A DNA stretch of 52,074 nucleotides. Source: Desulfurococcales archaeon (GTDB lineage Archaea > Thermoproteota > Thermoprotei_A > Sulfolobales > NBVN01). The stretch spans positions 1-52,074 of the forward strand of contig WAOL01000079.1 of assembly GCA_015521295.1 (NCBI GenBank), written 5' to 3'. The notes below the pieces were generated by a model. That model ran no database searches and was not told where the DNA came from. It saw nothing but the letters and a program-made list of their open reading frames with translations. Both the position numbers and the translations under genes were made by a program. Positions 26,695-35,433 of the stretch are shown piece after piece (the stretch's first letter is position 1; every line of letters begins with the position of its first letter).

Positions 26695-26812
26695 AGTGCG
26701 TCGACCTAAGGTCTTCTAGGAATGAGGTCTATAAACAATTGTGAGGTAATCATTAGTAATTAAAGTAAGCATCACATTACACGACTTCCCAGCTGATATT
26801 CTTAGATTAACA

Positions 26813-27853
26813 TTAGTCTATGACGCCAGTGTGCTTGGCAAGCCTCTCGGCTGCCTCCCACGTCAGGCCTGACTCGCCGAGTATCGTGTACCTCTCTGGC
26901 CTAATCCTATGTGCTTTCGTGAGTGCCTCTATAATGTCAACGTCCCTAACGCCTAGTTCCTTAGCCGTTGTTGGTAAGCCCATCTTCTTTATCAGTGACC
27001 TTATTTTCCTCCAATTCCTGCCGTGTAGATACGCCATCATGATCGTGCCTAGCGCTACCTGCTCGCCGTGCAGTGCTGGGTACTTAGCGACAATATCTAG
27101 GGCGTGACTGAAGAGATGCTCCGAACCACTGGCCGGTCTAGTGGATCCGGCTATGCACATAGCGACTGATGCGCTAGTCAACCCCTCAAGCACTATCCTC
27201 ACGGCTTCGGGCTTCATGAGGGATATGAGGTTAGCGGCGCTCAGAACGTGCTTCGCGGAAAGCAGCGAGAGTGAGGCGGCGTACTCGCCGTAGTACTCTC
27301 CCTTCAGCCTATGGGCTAACCTCCAGTCAAGAACAGCGGTGAACTTCCCTACAAGGTCCCCAGCACCTGCCTTGAGGAGTCTGGGAGGTGCCTTCATTAT
27401 GACTTTCACGTCAGCTATTATCGCTAGTGGCGGTGACGCCTTAACCGACGTTACCCTCCCTAACCCCCTAATGGATGCGAACGGCGATGCTATCCCGTCA
27501 TGCGATGCGGCCGTCGGAACGCTAATGAAGGGCACCTTCGTCCTAGAGGAAACGAATTTCGCGGCATCTATCGCTTTCCCGCCGCCTAATCCTACTAGCA
27601 CGGTGGGCCTGAATTCCGTGATGTAATCTAGGAGGGCCTCCACGTCCCCTATGTTTGAGGTCTTGACTATTCCTACCTCATAGTTCAGGTCCTGTTCGCC
27701 AATAATCCGCTCGACCCTAGTCCCCACAATGGATCTGACCCTAGGACCCGTTATTATGTATACTCTATCCCCAAGACCTAGTTCCTTAATTACCGCGGGG
27801 ATAGTATCAATGGTGTCATTACCTATCACGATTTTCTTCGGCAGATCAATCAC
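26813..27853 (-). CDS. egsA: sn-glycerol-1-phosphate dehydrogenase
   Basis: The 346-residue enzyme has GLGGGKAIDAAKFVS (nucleotide binding), PTAASHDGIASPFAS and zinc ligands in GAGDLVGKF (Asp), GSEHLFSHAL (His) and LHGEQVALG (His). It reduces DHAP to G1P, the first committed step of archaeal ether lipid synthesis, and by itself marks the genome as archaeal. The start is GTG 27853. It diverges from the proteasome gene. Confidence 0.96.
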   Translation of the reverse strand: MIDLPKKIVIGNDTIDTIPAVIKELGLGDRVYIITGPRVRSIVGTRVERIIGEQDLNYEVGIVKTSNIGDVEALLDYITEFRPTVLVGLGGGKAIDAAKFVSSRTKVPFISVPTAASHDGIASPFASIRGLGRVTSVKASPPLAIIADVKVIMKAPPRLLKAGAGDLVGKFTAVLDWRLAHRLKGEYYGEYAASLSLLSAKHVLSAANLISLMKPEAVRIVLEGLTSASVAMCIAGSTRPASGSEHLFSHALDIVAKYPALHGEQVALGTIMMAYLHGRNWRKIRSLIKKMGLPTTAKELGVRDVDIIEALTKAHRIRPERYTILGESGLTWEAAERLAKHTGVID

Positions 27854-27972
27854 GTGCAGCGATGACTCTTGAATACTTTGCAGCCCGCAACACCTTCATA
27901 CCAGTAACCTTTATTTTACTAATTAAGGTTTACACCGTAGCAGGTAAGTAACGAGTTAGTGGGTGTTTAACC

Positions 27973-28566
27973 GTGGCTAGAGTTATTCATGGAACAACTA
28001 CGGTCGGGCTGAAGGTAAAGGATGGCGTAATCCTGGCCGCCGACAAAAGGGCGAGCACAGGCTACTACATAGCCCACAAGAAAGTAAGAAAGATCGTCAA
28101 AATAGATGATCACGTAGTCATGACTACGGCGGGCCTAGTAGCGGATGCCCAGATGCTTGCATCTCAGCTCCAGTATATCGCTAGGCAGCATAAGATGGAG
28201 ACGGGCAAGCCAATAAGTATAAAGTCACTTGCATCGTACCTTGGCCTCCTCCTAAACTCATACAAGTACTACCCATTCATAGTTCAGCTCCTCCTCGGCG
28301 GCTACGACGACGAGCCACACCTATACGCGATCGAGTGGTTCGGGGATTACGTTGAGGAGGACTACGCGGTAACTGGTTCGGGATCGCCTGTGGCCGTGGG
28401 TATTCTTGAGGCGGAGTACAGTAAAGATTTAAGCATTGATGACGCAATTAACTTAGCCGTTAAGGCCGTTAGGTCAGCTATACGGAGAGACGTGTTCACC
28501 GGTGAAGCAGTTGATGTAGCAGTGGTCACTAGGGATTATGTGAAGATATACTCTTTTCCGAGGTAA
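27973..28566 (+). CDS. psmB: proteasome beta subunit (active type)
   Basis: The 197-residue precursor has a 7-residue propeptide ending in Gly before the nucleophile Thr (VIHG then TTTVGL). Counting from that Thr, Asp17 and Lys33 are present (LAADKRAS, KVRKIVK), so the subunit should be proteolytically active. GSGSPVAVGILE and RDVFTGEAVDVAVV complete the family pattern. A TATA-like TAATTAAGG is upstream of GTG 27973. It is followed 8 bases later by aCPSF1. Confidence 0.95.
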   Translation: MARVIHGTTTVGLKVKDGVILAADKRASTGYYIAHKKVRKIVKIDDHVVMTTAGLVADAQMLASQLQYIARQHKMETGKPISIKSLASYLGLLLNSYKYYPFIVQLLLGGYDDEPHLYAIEWFGDYVEEDYAVTGSGSPVAVGILEAEYSKDLSIDDAINLAVKAVRSAIRRDVFTGEAVDVAVVTRDYVKIYSFPR

Positions 28567-28574
28567 GGACCGTC

Positions 28575-30536
28575 ATGGGGCTTGTGGATAGGGTTCGTAA
28601 GAGGATAGTTGAGGAAATATTCAAAAGAATTCCACCTGAAGCCCAGCTAACTAGGGTGGAGTTCGAAGGGCCAGTGATAGCTATCTACGTCAAAAACGTC
28701 AGGTTCATTGTCGAGAATGAGGGAATCATAAAGACCCTTGCCAAGACCCTCAGAAAGAGGATAGTCATAAGGGTCGATGAAAGCGCTAGGTTGCCTGAGA
28801 AGGAAGCAAAGAAAAGAATACTGCAGCTCCTCCCCGAAAGCGTTGGTGTCAAGCCAGAAAACATATCGTTCGACAAGGTATTAGGCGAAGTTATCATCAG
28901 GGCACGGAACTCCGAGATATTCTTCCACGACAGGAAGCTACTCTACAACATAATATTTGTAGAGACTGGGTGGAGACCATCCATAGTCCGTGAACCACCG
29001 CTTCGCTCGAAGATTCTCGAGGCGGCGCTCAATTACATGATAGCGCAATCAGACTACAGGAGAGATGTCCTGAGAACGATTGGTGAGAGGATACATAGAG
29101 AAACAATATTCAAGGACCAGTACCTAAGGATAACAGCGCTCGGCGGTTTCAGGGAGGTAGGGCGCTCAGCAATTTTAGTGGAGACTGCGGAGTCTAAGGT
29201 GCTGCTGGACTTCGGTTTTAATCCAAGCGCACCTTCGGCGAAACAAATGATGCCGAGGCTCGACGCTTTAGGCATAAATCCAGAAGAAATAGATGCTGTC
29301 GTGCTAACGCATGCCCACTTAGATCACTGCGGCCTGATACCTTTTCTATTCAAATACGGCTATCAGGGACCCGTGTACGCAACGAGAGCGACTAGGGACC
29401 TCATGGTACTGCTTCAGCTGGACCTCTTAGACATTTCTAAGCGGGAGGGCAAGCCACTTCCCTACGACATAAAGGACGTGCATAAGGCGTTACTACACAC
29501 GATACCGCTGAAGTATGGTGAAGTGACGGATATCACGCCAGACATCAGGATAACGCTGTACAACGCTGGTCACATACTGGGCTCGGCAATGGTGCATATG
29601 CACGTGGGATCAGGCCTACACAACATAGTCTACACAGGTGACTTCAAGTTCGGCCGGACAAGGTTGCTTAACAAGGCACACACGGAATTCCCCAGAGTAG
29701 ACACGCTGATCATGGAGTCAACGTACGGTGGCGTGGTGCAGAAGCCCAGAAAGGAGGCTGAGGAGGAGTTCATAACCCTCATAAAGAAAACCATAGAGCG
29801 CAAAGGAAAAGTTCTAATACCCGCCTTAGCCGTGGGTAGGGCACAGGAGGTAATGGTCATAATAGCGTTCGCTATGCAGTCTGGGGCCCTGCCGGAAGTA
29901 CCGGTCTACATAGAGGGCATGATTAATGAAGTAACAGCTATACACACAGCTTACCCAGAACTCCTCTCAAGGGAGGTTAGGGAGAAGATATACTCTGCGG
30001 AGAACCCGTTCACCTACAAGACGTTTAAGGTGCTTGAGGGTAAGACAGCGAGGGCAGACATCGTCGAGTCGGAAGAACCATGCATAATAATCGCCACGTC
30101 TGGTATGCTGACGGGCGGGCCAGCGGTCGAGTACTTCAGGCTCATGGCGCCCAACCCGAAGAACACCTTAATCTTCGTGAACTACCAAGTGGAAGGCACT
30201 CTAGGCAGGAAAATAAAGGACAGGATGGAGTCAGACTCACCGATAAAGGAAGTCAACGTCGTAGTTGGAGATAAGATAGAGACCATAAGGATAAACATGG
30301 AGGTACATTCAGTAGAGGGTTTCTCAGGACACTCAGACCATAGGCAGTTACTGGCGTACCTAGCCAACATAAACCCCAAGCCGAAGAGAATCATACTGAA
30401 TCATGGTGAGCCAGAAGCGATACGTGCCTTAGCAAACTCGATAAGCAAGAAGATACAGAAGAAGACACTCCCACTGCCGCAGGACGTAGAGCTATACGCG
30501 CCGAGAGTGCTCGATTCCCTCTCCCTGGTGATATAA
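28575..30536 (+). CDS. aCPSF1/FttA, KH-domain beta-CASP ribonuclease and transcription termination factor
   Basis: The 653-residue protein has N-terminal KH domains (residues 1-150), a metallo-beta-lactamase domain with HAHLDH at 246-251, an intact further metal set (NAGHILGSAMVH, YTGDFKFG), then the beta-CASP part (MESTYGG, IIATSGMLTGGPAVEYF) and the closing EGFSGHSDHRQLL. It cleaves nascent RNA at U-rich sites and terminates transcription in archaea. Pairing with proteasome beta is a common archaeal order. Confidence 0.96.
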   Translation: MGLVDRVRKRIVEEIFKRIPPEAQLTRVEFEGPVIAIYVKNVRFIVENEGIIKTLAKTLRKRIVIRVDESARLPEKEAKKRILQLLPESVGVKPENISFDKVLGEVIIRARNSEIFFHDRKLLYNIIFVETGWRPSIVREPPLRSKILEAALNYMIAQSDYRRDVLRTIGERIHRETIFKDQYLRITALGGFREVGRSAILVETAESKVLLDFGFNPSAPSAKQMMPRLDALGINPEEIDAVVLTHAHLDHCGLIPFLFKYGYQGPVYATRATRDLMVLLQLDLLDISKREGKPLPYDIKDVHKALLHTIPLKYGEVTDITPDIRITLYNAGHILGSAMVHMHVGSGLHNIVYTGDFKFGRTRLLNKAHTEFPRVDTLIMESTYGGVVQKPRKEAEEEFITLIKKTIERKGKVLIPALAVGRAQEVMVIIAFAMQSGALPEVPVYIEGMINEVTAIHTAYPELLSREVREKIYSAENPFTYKTFKVLEGKTARADIVESEEPCIIIATSGMLTGGPAVEYFRLMAPNPKNTLIFVNYQVEGTLGRKIKDRMESDSPIKEVNVVVGDKIETIRINMEVHSVEGFSGHSDHRQLLAYLANINPKPKRIILNHGEPEAIRALANSISKKIQKKTLPLPQDVELYAPRVLDSLSLVI

Positions 30537-30874
30537 GGTTTAGTTAGCGATTTAGCGATTTCAGCAAAGAGCTAGCGCGTATAGAAGGTCGGAGATATGC
30601 TTCGTATTTTATCACTACCGCAGTATCGTAAGTACTTATTAGGCCACCCTCTCCTATCTTATAGGACTATTATTGAATGATCCACAATGAGTAAATTCCA
30701 TGCCAGCATTTACCGATTTCAGAACCTTCATCAACAATGTTCACCTTTACACTTGCTTCTCTTAAAATCGTCGCCAGTAAGTACTGAGGGTATGTTATCG
30801 GGCATACCTCTACAGGCTTAGACGCCTAATGCATTATGTTGTGGATAAATTGATGGAAAAGATCAAAGACGGTG
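30537..30874. other. non-coding gap, aCPSF1 to tRNA-Ala
   Basis: This AT-rich stretch of 338 bases has no convincing ORF. Visible structure is limited to a tandem pair of the 8-mer TTAGCGAT (30544-30559), an inverted repeat GGTATG/CATACC with an 8-base loop (30789-30808) and a small AGGC/GCCT hairpin next to it. The two hairpins lie downstream of the leftward tRNA and might be involved in its 3' end. No sRNA box set held up on inspection. Confidence 0.4.
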
Positions 30875-30951
30875 TGGTGGACCGGCCGGGATTTGAACCC
30901 GGGGCCTCTCGGATGCCAACCGAGCGCTCTTCCAGGCTGAGCTACCGGCCC
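30875..30951 (-). tRNA. tRNA-Ala (anticodon GGC)
   Basis: On the minus strand the RNA reads GGGCCGGTAGCTCAG at the 5' end. The anticodon arm is CTCGG-TTGGCAT-CCGAG (anticodon GGC, plus-strand positions 30915-30917), the T arm contains GGTTCAAATCC, and the acceptor strand is CCGGTCC followed by A and an encoded CCA (30875-30877). Acceptor pair 3:70 is the G-U that defines alanine identity. There is no intron. A TATA box AGTTATAAACC lies about 25 bases upstream on the same strand. Confidence 0.97.
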
Positions 30952-30980
30952 ATTAGCACTTGTTTGTCGGTGGTTTATAA

Positions 30981-31496
30981 CTATTTCTTGGCTCTCCGTA
31001 AATACTCTAAGCAGAGTTCCCATATGTCGTCTCCGGCGTAGTGAAGGTTCTTGATGGCCCTTCCCCTCCTTACCTCCATTATTTCCTTGGAGTTCATGAG
31101 AGCTTCGCCAACAACTAACGGTGCTTTCTTGCTGGGGTTCCATACGGCAACTACTTCACCCTTGCTGAAGTCGCTTACCTCAGTTATGCCTGGGGCCATT
31201 ACGTTTGCTCCGTTCAGAAGGTGTTTTACTGCTCCCTCATCGACTACGGCGTAGTGCATTGAATTAACCCCCGCGATCTTAACTAGGACTAGGGTAGGGT
31301 AAGTAGCGTCTTCGTCGCCATACCTGAAGAGCGCCGGGATGTTGTTAAGCACTATGACCTCGAAGTCATCACCCTCAAGCCTGAATCCTTCCTTCCCCTC
31401 ACCTAAGTGCTTGCAGAGCCCGGGGTACTTCTCACAGGCTTTACCCCGAATCCGCACTACGTCCTTCCTCCTCAGCGGAAGCATTCTCACGAACAT
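30981..31496 (-). CDS. PUA-domain translation-associated protein (MCT-1/Tma20-like, COG2016)
   Basis: The roughly 171-residue protein has an N-terminal domain (KDVVRIRGKACEKYPGLCKHL) and a C-terminal PUA domain (VDEGAVKHLLNGANVMAPGI then FSKGEVVAVWNPSKKAPLVVG). This is the arrangement of archaeal homologues of eukaryotic MCT-1/Tma20, involved in translation or ribosome recycling. GAGGTG lies immediately upstream. GTG 31490 is better spaced from it than ATG 31496, so the first residues are uncertain. Confidence 0.85.
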   Translation of the reverse strand: MFVRMLPLRRKDVVRIRGKACEKYPGLCKHLGEGKEGFRLEGDDFEVIVLNNIPALFRYGDEDATYPTLVLVKIAGVNSMHYAVVDEGAVKHLLNGANVMAPGITEVSDFSKGEVVAVWNPSKKAPLVVGEALMNSKEIMEVRRGRAIKNLHYAGDDIWELCLEYLRRAKK

Positions 31497-31609
31497 CACA
31501 CCTCACTATAAACTCAGGTTAACATACTTCAAATACCTACCTTAACCCACCGTACTGAGAAACGTATAGCTTTTAAATCAAGAGTGCCCTAGGTGTTGGG
31601 GATAACTGG

Positions 31610-31828
31610 ATGAGTGACGCAGCACAAAGACTACTCAGTGAGAACCTAGGTAAGATTGTGCTGGTTAAGTTAAGGGGTAATAGATTACTGCGCGGTTCCT
31701 TAAGGAGTTTCGACCAGCACCTAAACATAGTCCTTGAAAATGCCGAGGAGGTCCTTGAGAATGGCACGAGGAGATTAGGCACAGTCATAATAAGAGGGGA
31801 GAACGTAATATTCGTGTCGCCCGCATAG
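31610..31828 (+). CDS. Sm-like archaeal RNA-binding protein (SmAP)
   Basis: The 72-residue protein spans the Sm fold: Sm1 (GKIVLVKLRGNRLLRGSLRSF) with DQHLNIVLENAEEV and Sm2 (LGTVIIRGENVIFVS). Archaeal SmAPs form heptameric rings that bind U-rich RNA. A TATA box TTTTAAATC lies about 35-40 bases upstream. It is followed by L37e, a pairing conserved across archaea. Confidence 0.96.
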   Translation: MSDAAQRLLSENLGKIVLVKLRGNRLLRGSLRSFDQHLNIVLENAEEVLENGTRRLGTVIIRGENVIFVSPA

Positions 31829-31843
31829 GCAAGGTGCTGAAAA

Positions 31844-32029
31844 ATGAAGGGAACACCGTCTATGGGTAAGAGGAGTAAGGGCAAAACCCACATCAGGTGC
31901 AGGCGCTGCGGGAGGCACGCGTACAACGTAGCGAAAGGATACTGCGCAGCCTGCGGCTTCGGCCGCTCCAAGAGAATAAGGAGGTACTCGTGGGCAGCCA
32001 AGAAAGTGAATAGAGTGAGGATAAAGTAA
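31844..32029 (+). CDS. rpl37e: ribosomal protein L37e
   Basis: The 61-residue basic zinc protein has [11 protein letters not shown] and [20 protein letters not shown], the two CxxC knuckles of L37e. It starts at ATG 31844; an internal ATG 31862 (GKRSKGKTH) would give the commonly annotated shorter N-terminus. It is co-transcribed with the Sm protein. Confidence 0.95.
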   Translation: MKGTPSMGKRSKGKTHIRCRRCGRHAYNVAKGYCAACGFGRSKRIRRYSWAAKKVNRVRIK

Positions 32030-32109
32030 CGCTTAATTCAAGAATAAACAATAATACCTTAGCTTAACTACACACAGATCAGTCCCTGATATCGGTAGGT
32101 GGTGGGTAG

Positions 32110-32376
32110 GTGGCCTTAAAGAAGGTCGTACTCGATGTTTTGAAACCGCTGAAAGGCCCTTCAATAGTTGAACTTGCTCAATCCCTCTCAGACGTGGATG
32201 GCGTTAAGAGAGTCATGGTCGTGGTAAATGAAATAGACGTGGAGACAGTTACGCTAACAATAACGGTTGAGGGTCCAGACATAGATTTCGACGACCTGAG
32301 ATCATGTGTTGAGAGGCTTGGCGGCGTCATCCACAGTGTGGATCAAGTAATCGCAGAGAACGAGGAGGAGGGATAA
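32110..32376 (+). CDS. DUF211 family protein
   Basis: The 88-residue protein has the DUF211 pattern KKVVLDVLKPLKGPSIVELA, VDGVKRVMVVVNEIDVETVTL and GGVIHSVDQVIAE, a ferredoxin-like fold that forms oligomers. Archaeal members are small proteins of unsettled function, possibly metal binding. The GTG start is 10 bases after GGTGGG. Here it immediately precedes an antiporter-like gene, so a link to ion homeostasis is possible but unproven. Confidence 0.85.
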   Translation: MALKKVVLDVLKPLKGPSIVELAQSLSDVDGVKRVMVVVNEIDVETVTLTITVEGPDIDFDDLRSCVERLGGVIHSVDQVIAENEEEG

Positions 32377-32385
32377 GAGTAAGTA

Positions 32386-33546
32386 ATGAATCTGCTGCAG
32401 TTGGTGCTCTCCCTATTCATCGCTAGGGTACTGGCCCTAGCACTCGATAGGATTAAGGTACCCGGGATAACGGCATACATACTCACAGGTATAGTTCTGG
32501 GACCATCAATGTTTGCAATCATAACGGACGTGAACCCGGATATTGTCGTGAACTTCTCACTAATATTCCTGATATTCTACTCAGGACTAAACGTTGACTT
32601 CAAGGGATTAAGGAGCTACTTGAAGCAGGCGCTCTTCACAACCCTCACTGGCGCAGGCATAACGCTTGCCCTAACCCTCGGGGTGATGCTTTACTTGGGT
32701 TTCTCACCAATAGCGTCCTTGGTCGTCGCGATATCTGTGAGCAACACGGCCACCGAGATAGTCGTGGTGATGCTCGAGCACATCAGAGGAATCAGCGACA
32801 TGTTCAGGAGGGTACTCATAATGGCTTCATTCCTAGATGACCTCATAGCCATAGGCTTCATCGCGGTAATCAAGGGCTCGATACTCGGCAACTACTTGTC
32901 CGTAGGTGTTGAGGTACTTAAATTGACTCTCTTCTTGGGTTTGGTTCTGGGTGTAATGTATGCGTTAGTTAGGAAGTACCCCAAGATTATTTATCCCCTC
33001 ATAGTAAACTGGGACTACCTCCTCCTACTCTCCTCCGCAATGCTCTTCGGGCTAGTATATGTAGCGATGAAGACAGGGATAGGTGAGATCTACGGGGCGT
33101 ATGTCGCCGGCTTATCAATAAGTATGCTTAGGCTCGTTAAGGACCCAACCCTGCTGTATGAGGTGCGTGTCGAGGAACTTGTGAGTAGGATGTCCACAGT
33201 GCTTCAGTTTTTCATAATCCCGATATTCTTCATATATGTTGGTGCGAGGACGGATGCGTCCCTAATGGTGTCCAGCACCACGCTACTGGTACTGACCCTA
33301 GCAATCGTTGGGAAGTTAGTGGGAGCAAGCCTTCCCCTAATCCTAAAAGGTGAGTACGCGGCGGGGTTAAGCATGGGTGTAGCGATGAACGTTAGGGGCT
33401 CCATAGAACCTGCGGTAGTGTTGATAGCGCTTGAGAAGGGATTAATAAGCACTAACATATTCACGGCCGTCGTGTCGGTATCACTCATAACGTCGGCAGC
33501 CGTGCCTTTGGTCTTCAGGGTAATAAGTGAGTATGTTGAGATCTGA
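32386..33546 (+). CDS. CPA2-type cation/proton antiporter-like membrane protein
   Basis: The 386-residue protein has about 11-12 hydrophobic segments and no cytosolic nucleotide-binding domain. VPGITAYILTGIVLGPSMFA near the N-terminus, a mid helix with FLDDLIAIGFI (the Asp pair typical of electrogenic exchangers) and a late SMGVAMNVRGSIEPAVVLIAL segment fit the Na+/H+ exchanger family. It should exchange Na+ or K+ for H+ across the cell membrane. The transported ion is not readable from sequence. Confidence 0.88.
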   Translation: MNLLQLVLSLFIARVLALALDRIKVPGITAYILTGIVLGPSMFAIITDVNPDIVVNFSLIFLIFYSGLNVDFKGLRSYLKQALFTTLTGAGITLALTLGVMLYLGFSPIASLVVAISVSNTATEIVVVMLEHIRGISDMFRRVLIMASFLDDLIAIGFIAVIKGSILGNYLSVGVEVLKLTLFLGLVLGVMYALVRKYPKIIYPLIVNWDYLLLLSSAMLFGLVYVAMKTGIGEIYGAYVAGLSISMLRLVKDPTLLYEVRVEELVSRMSTVLQFFIIPIFFIYVGARTDASLMVSSTTLLVLTLAIVGKLVGASLPLILKGEYAAGLSMGVAMNVRGSIEPAVVLIALEKGLISTNIFTAVVSVSLITSAAVPLVFRVISEYVEI

Positions 33547-33620
33547 TGACGTTCATTTAGGTCAGAACTTTTAACAAGGTACCCACATATCCAGTGAATC
33601 ATTTGGAGGAGGGAACCGTT

Positions 33621-34832
33621 TTGTCAGGCGGCGAAGACATAGTGTTCGAGACCCTAGCCAGAATTTCTTCCAGCATATTCATTAATAGGGAGGTACTGAG
33701 GCCGGACTACGTGCCGAACACCCTACCGCACAGGGAGGAGCAGATAAGGAAGCTCACCGAGCACCTGGCCCCTCTACTAAGGAGGGAGCGACCAAGCAAC
33801 ATATTCATCTACGGCTTAACAGGCACGGGTAAGACCGCGGTAACCAAGTACGTACTAAGAAAGGTGGAGGAATTCGGTAGGAGTAAGGGGTTAACGCACT
33901 TCACGTTCTCGTACACGAACTGCAGGCATGACGACACTACCTACAGAGTACTAGCTAACATCGTTGAGTCGCTCGGGCACAGAGTGCCGTTCACGGGTCT
34001 CTCAACGGCTGAAGTATTCAGGAGGTTCAAGAGGGCAGTGGAGGCTTCCGGAAAGATAGTGGTTGCGGTACTTGATGAGATAGACTTCCTAATCAAGAGG
34101 GCAGGAGACGAGTTACTCTACAGGCTCACGAGAATTAATGACGAGCTAAGCAAAGGTAAGGTCAGCGTAATAGGGATAACGAATGACGTCAGGATAATGG
34201 AGAGACTAGACCCTAGGGTCAGGTCAAGCTTAGGAGAGGTCGAAATAGTGTTCCCGCCGTATGACGCCCTCCAATTAACGGACATACTCAAGGAACGTGC
34301 CGCCAAAGCCTTCAGGGAGGGTGTGCTCGAGGAAGGCGTGATAGAGTACTGCGCCTCAATAGCGGCGAAAGAGCACGGCGACGCAAGAAGGGCACTAGAC
34401 TTGCTCAGGGTAGCTGGTGAGATAGCCGAGAGGGCAGGCGATAAACGCGTTACAATAGCTCATGTCCGCATAGCTAGGGAGGAGATAGAGAGGGATATGG
34501 TCGTTGATGTGGTCAGGACCCTGCCGTACCACGGGAAACTAGTGCTCCTCGTCACCGCCCTAGCCGGCGGTCGCTTCGATAGCACCGGAGAACTCTACGC
34601 TAACTACCGCGAGGTCGCCATGAGGCTTGGCATCGAACCCGTCACGCAACGCCGAGTAAGCGACATAGTAAGCGAACTCGACATGCTCGGTATAGTAACG
34701 GCCAAGATAATCAACCGTGGCAGGTACGGTAAAACCAGGCAAATAATCCTAACCGTAGACCCTAACACCATACTCAAGGCGTTCGAAGATGACCCGAGAA
34801 TCGGGTGGTTCATTAAACACGGCCGGGATTGA
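33621..34832 (+). CDS. orc1: Orc1/Cdc6 replication initiator
   Basis: The 403-residue AAA+ protein has NTLPHREEQIRKL, Walker A FIYGLTGTGKTAV (about residues 63-75), Walker B VVAVLDEIDFL, sensor 1 GITNDV and sensor 2 GDARRALDLLRVAGE. A C-terminal winged helix follows (VTQRRVSDIVSELDMLGIV). It binds origins and loads MCM. TTG 33621 is 7 bases after GGAGGAGGG, better than the in-frame GTG 33594. I found no clear origin-recognition boxes beside the gene. Confidence 0.95.
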   Translation: MSGGEDIVFETLARISSSIFINREVLRPDYVPNTLPHREEQIRKLTEHLAPLLRRERPSNIFIYGLTGTGKTAVTKYVLRKVEEFGRSKGLTHFTFSYTNCRHDDTTYRVLANIVESLGHRVPFTGLSTAEVFRRFKRAVEASGKIVVAVLDEIDFLIKRAGDELLYRLTRINDELSKGKVSVIGITNDVRIMERLDPRVRSSLGEVEIVFPPYDALQLTDILKERAAKAFREGVLEEGVIEYCASIAAKEHGDARRALDLLRVAGEIAERAGDKRVTIAHVRIAREEIERDMVVDVVRTLPYHGKLVLLVTALAGGRFDSTGELYANYREVAMRLGIEPVTQRRVSDIVSELDMLGIVTAKIINRGRYGKTRQIILTVDPNTILKAFEDDPRIGWFIKHGRD

Positions 34833-35433
34833 TGACGGATTCTTCCCAATAGAATGTAAGGAACTCCGATGCCGTACACTCTTAGTTTCGGTCCTCTGCA
34901 CAGACATGCTAATAGCTGACGTTAGGGTTGAGCCAGTAACCGTTGACAGCTTAGACGGTACATGCGTTGCTTTTAAACTAGTCAAGAGCTTGAGTGGGGC
35001 GCCAGAAGTGATATTCACGGATGGCGTGACCATAGCGGGATTTAACGTAGTGGATCCGGAGGAATTATACGCAATGGCCGGCATACCAGTAGTTGCTGTA
35101 TTCAAGCATGAGTTAAACTTAAGGAAGATAAGGGAGGCGCTAGTGAAGCATTTCCCAGACTGGAGTGTTAGGTATGGCGTGATCGAGAAGGTCTATAAGC
35201 ACTCCAAGTATGTGCAGACGCCCTGGAGACCTCTCCGAATATCGGCTTACGGGATACCGCCCTACCGAGCAATGGACTACATAATAAGGCTGCAGAATAT
35301 CTCACCCATACCAGAGCCTTTGCGGCTGGCTGACATCATAGCTTCCGGACTAACGGGAAGTGACGTACTGATGCTGACGATAAACAAGGACGTACTTAGT
35401 AAGTGGAAGTCGAAGCAATTACGCCATGGATGA
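34789..35433 (+). CDS. DUF99 family protein (UPF0215, endonuclease V-like fold)
   Basis: The 214-residue protein has AGIDDGFF near the N-terminus, VEPVTVDSLDGT, VIFTDGVTIAGFNVVDPEELY and PVVAVF, matching archaeal DUF99, which is distantly related to endonuclease V. A nuclease or DNA-repair role is only inferred. ATG 34789 lies 44 bases inside orc1, and no in-frame start occurs before the conserved GIDDG. It overlaps the convergent DUF58 gene by 15 bases. Confidence 0.82.
   Translation: MTRESGGSLNTAGIDDGFFPIECKELRCRTLLVSVLCTDMLIADVRVEPVTVDSLDGTCVAFKLVKSLSGAPEVIFTDGVTIAGFNVVDPEELYAMAGIPVVAVFKHELNLRKIREALVKHFPDWSVRYGVIEKVYKHSKYVQTPWRPLRISAYGIPPYRAMDYIIRLQNISPIPEPLRLADIIASGLTGSDVLMLTINKDVLSKWKSKQLRHG

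Noticed and set aside
30735-30765. C/D box RNA on the minus strand around TTGATGA ... CTGA
   Set aside because: The boxes are only five bases apart and no second pair is present, so no guide segment fits.
33547-33620. Replication origin beside orc1/cdc6
   Set aside because: No repeated origin-recognition box or AT-rich unwinding element is visible upstream of or downstream from the gene.
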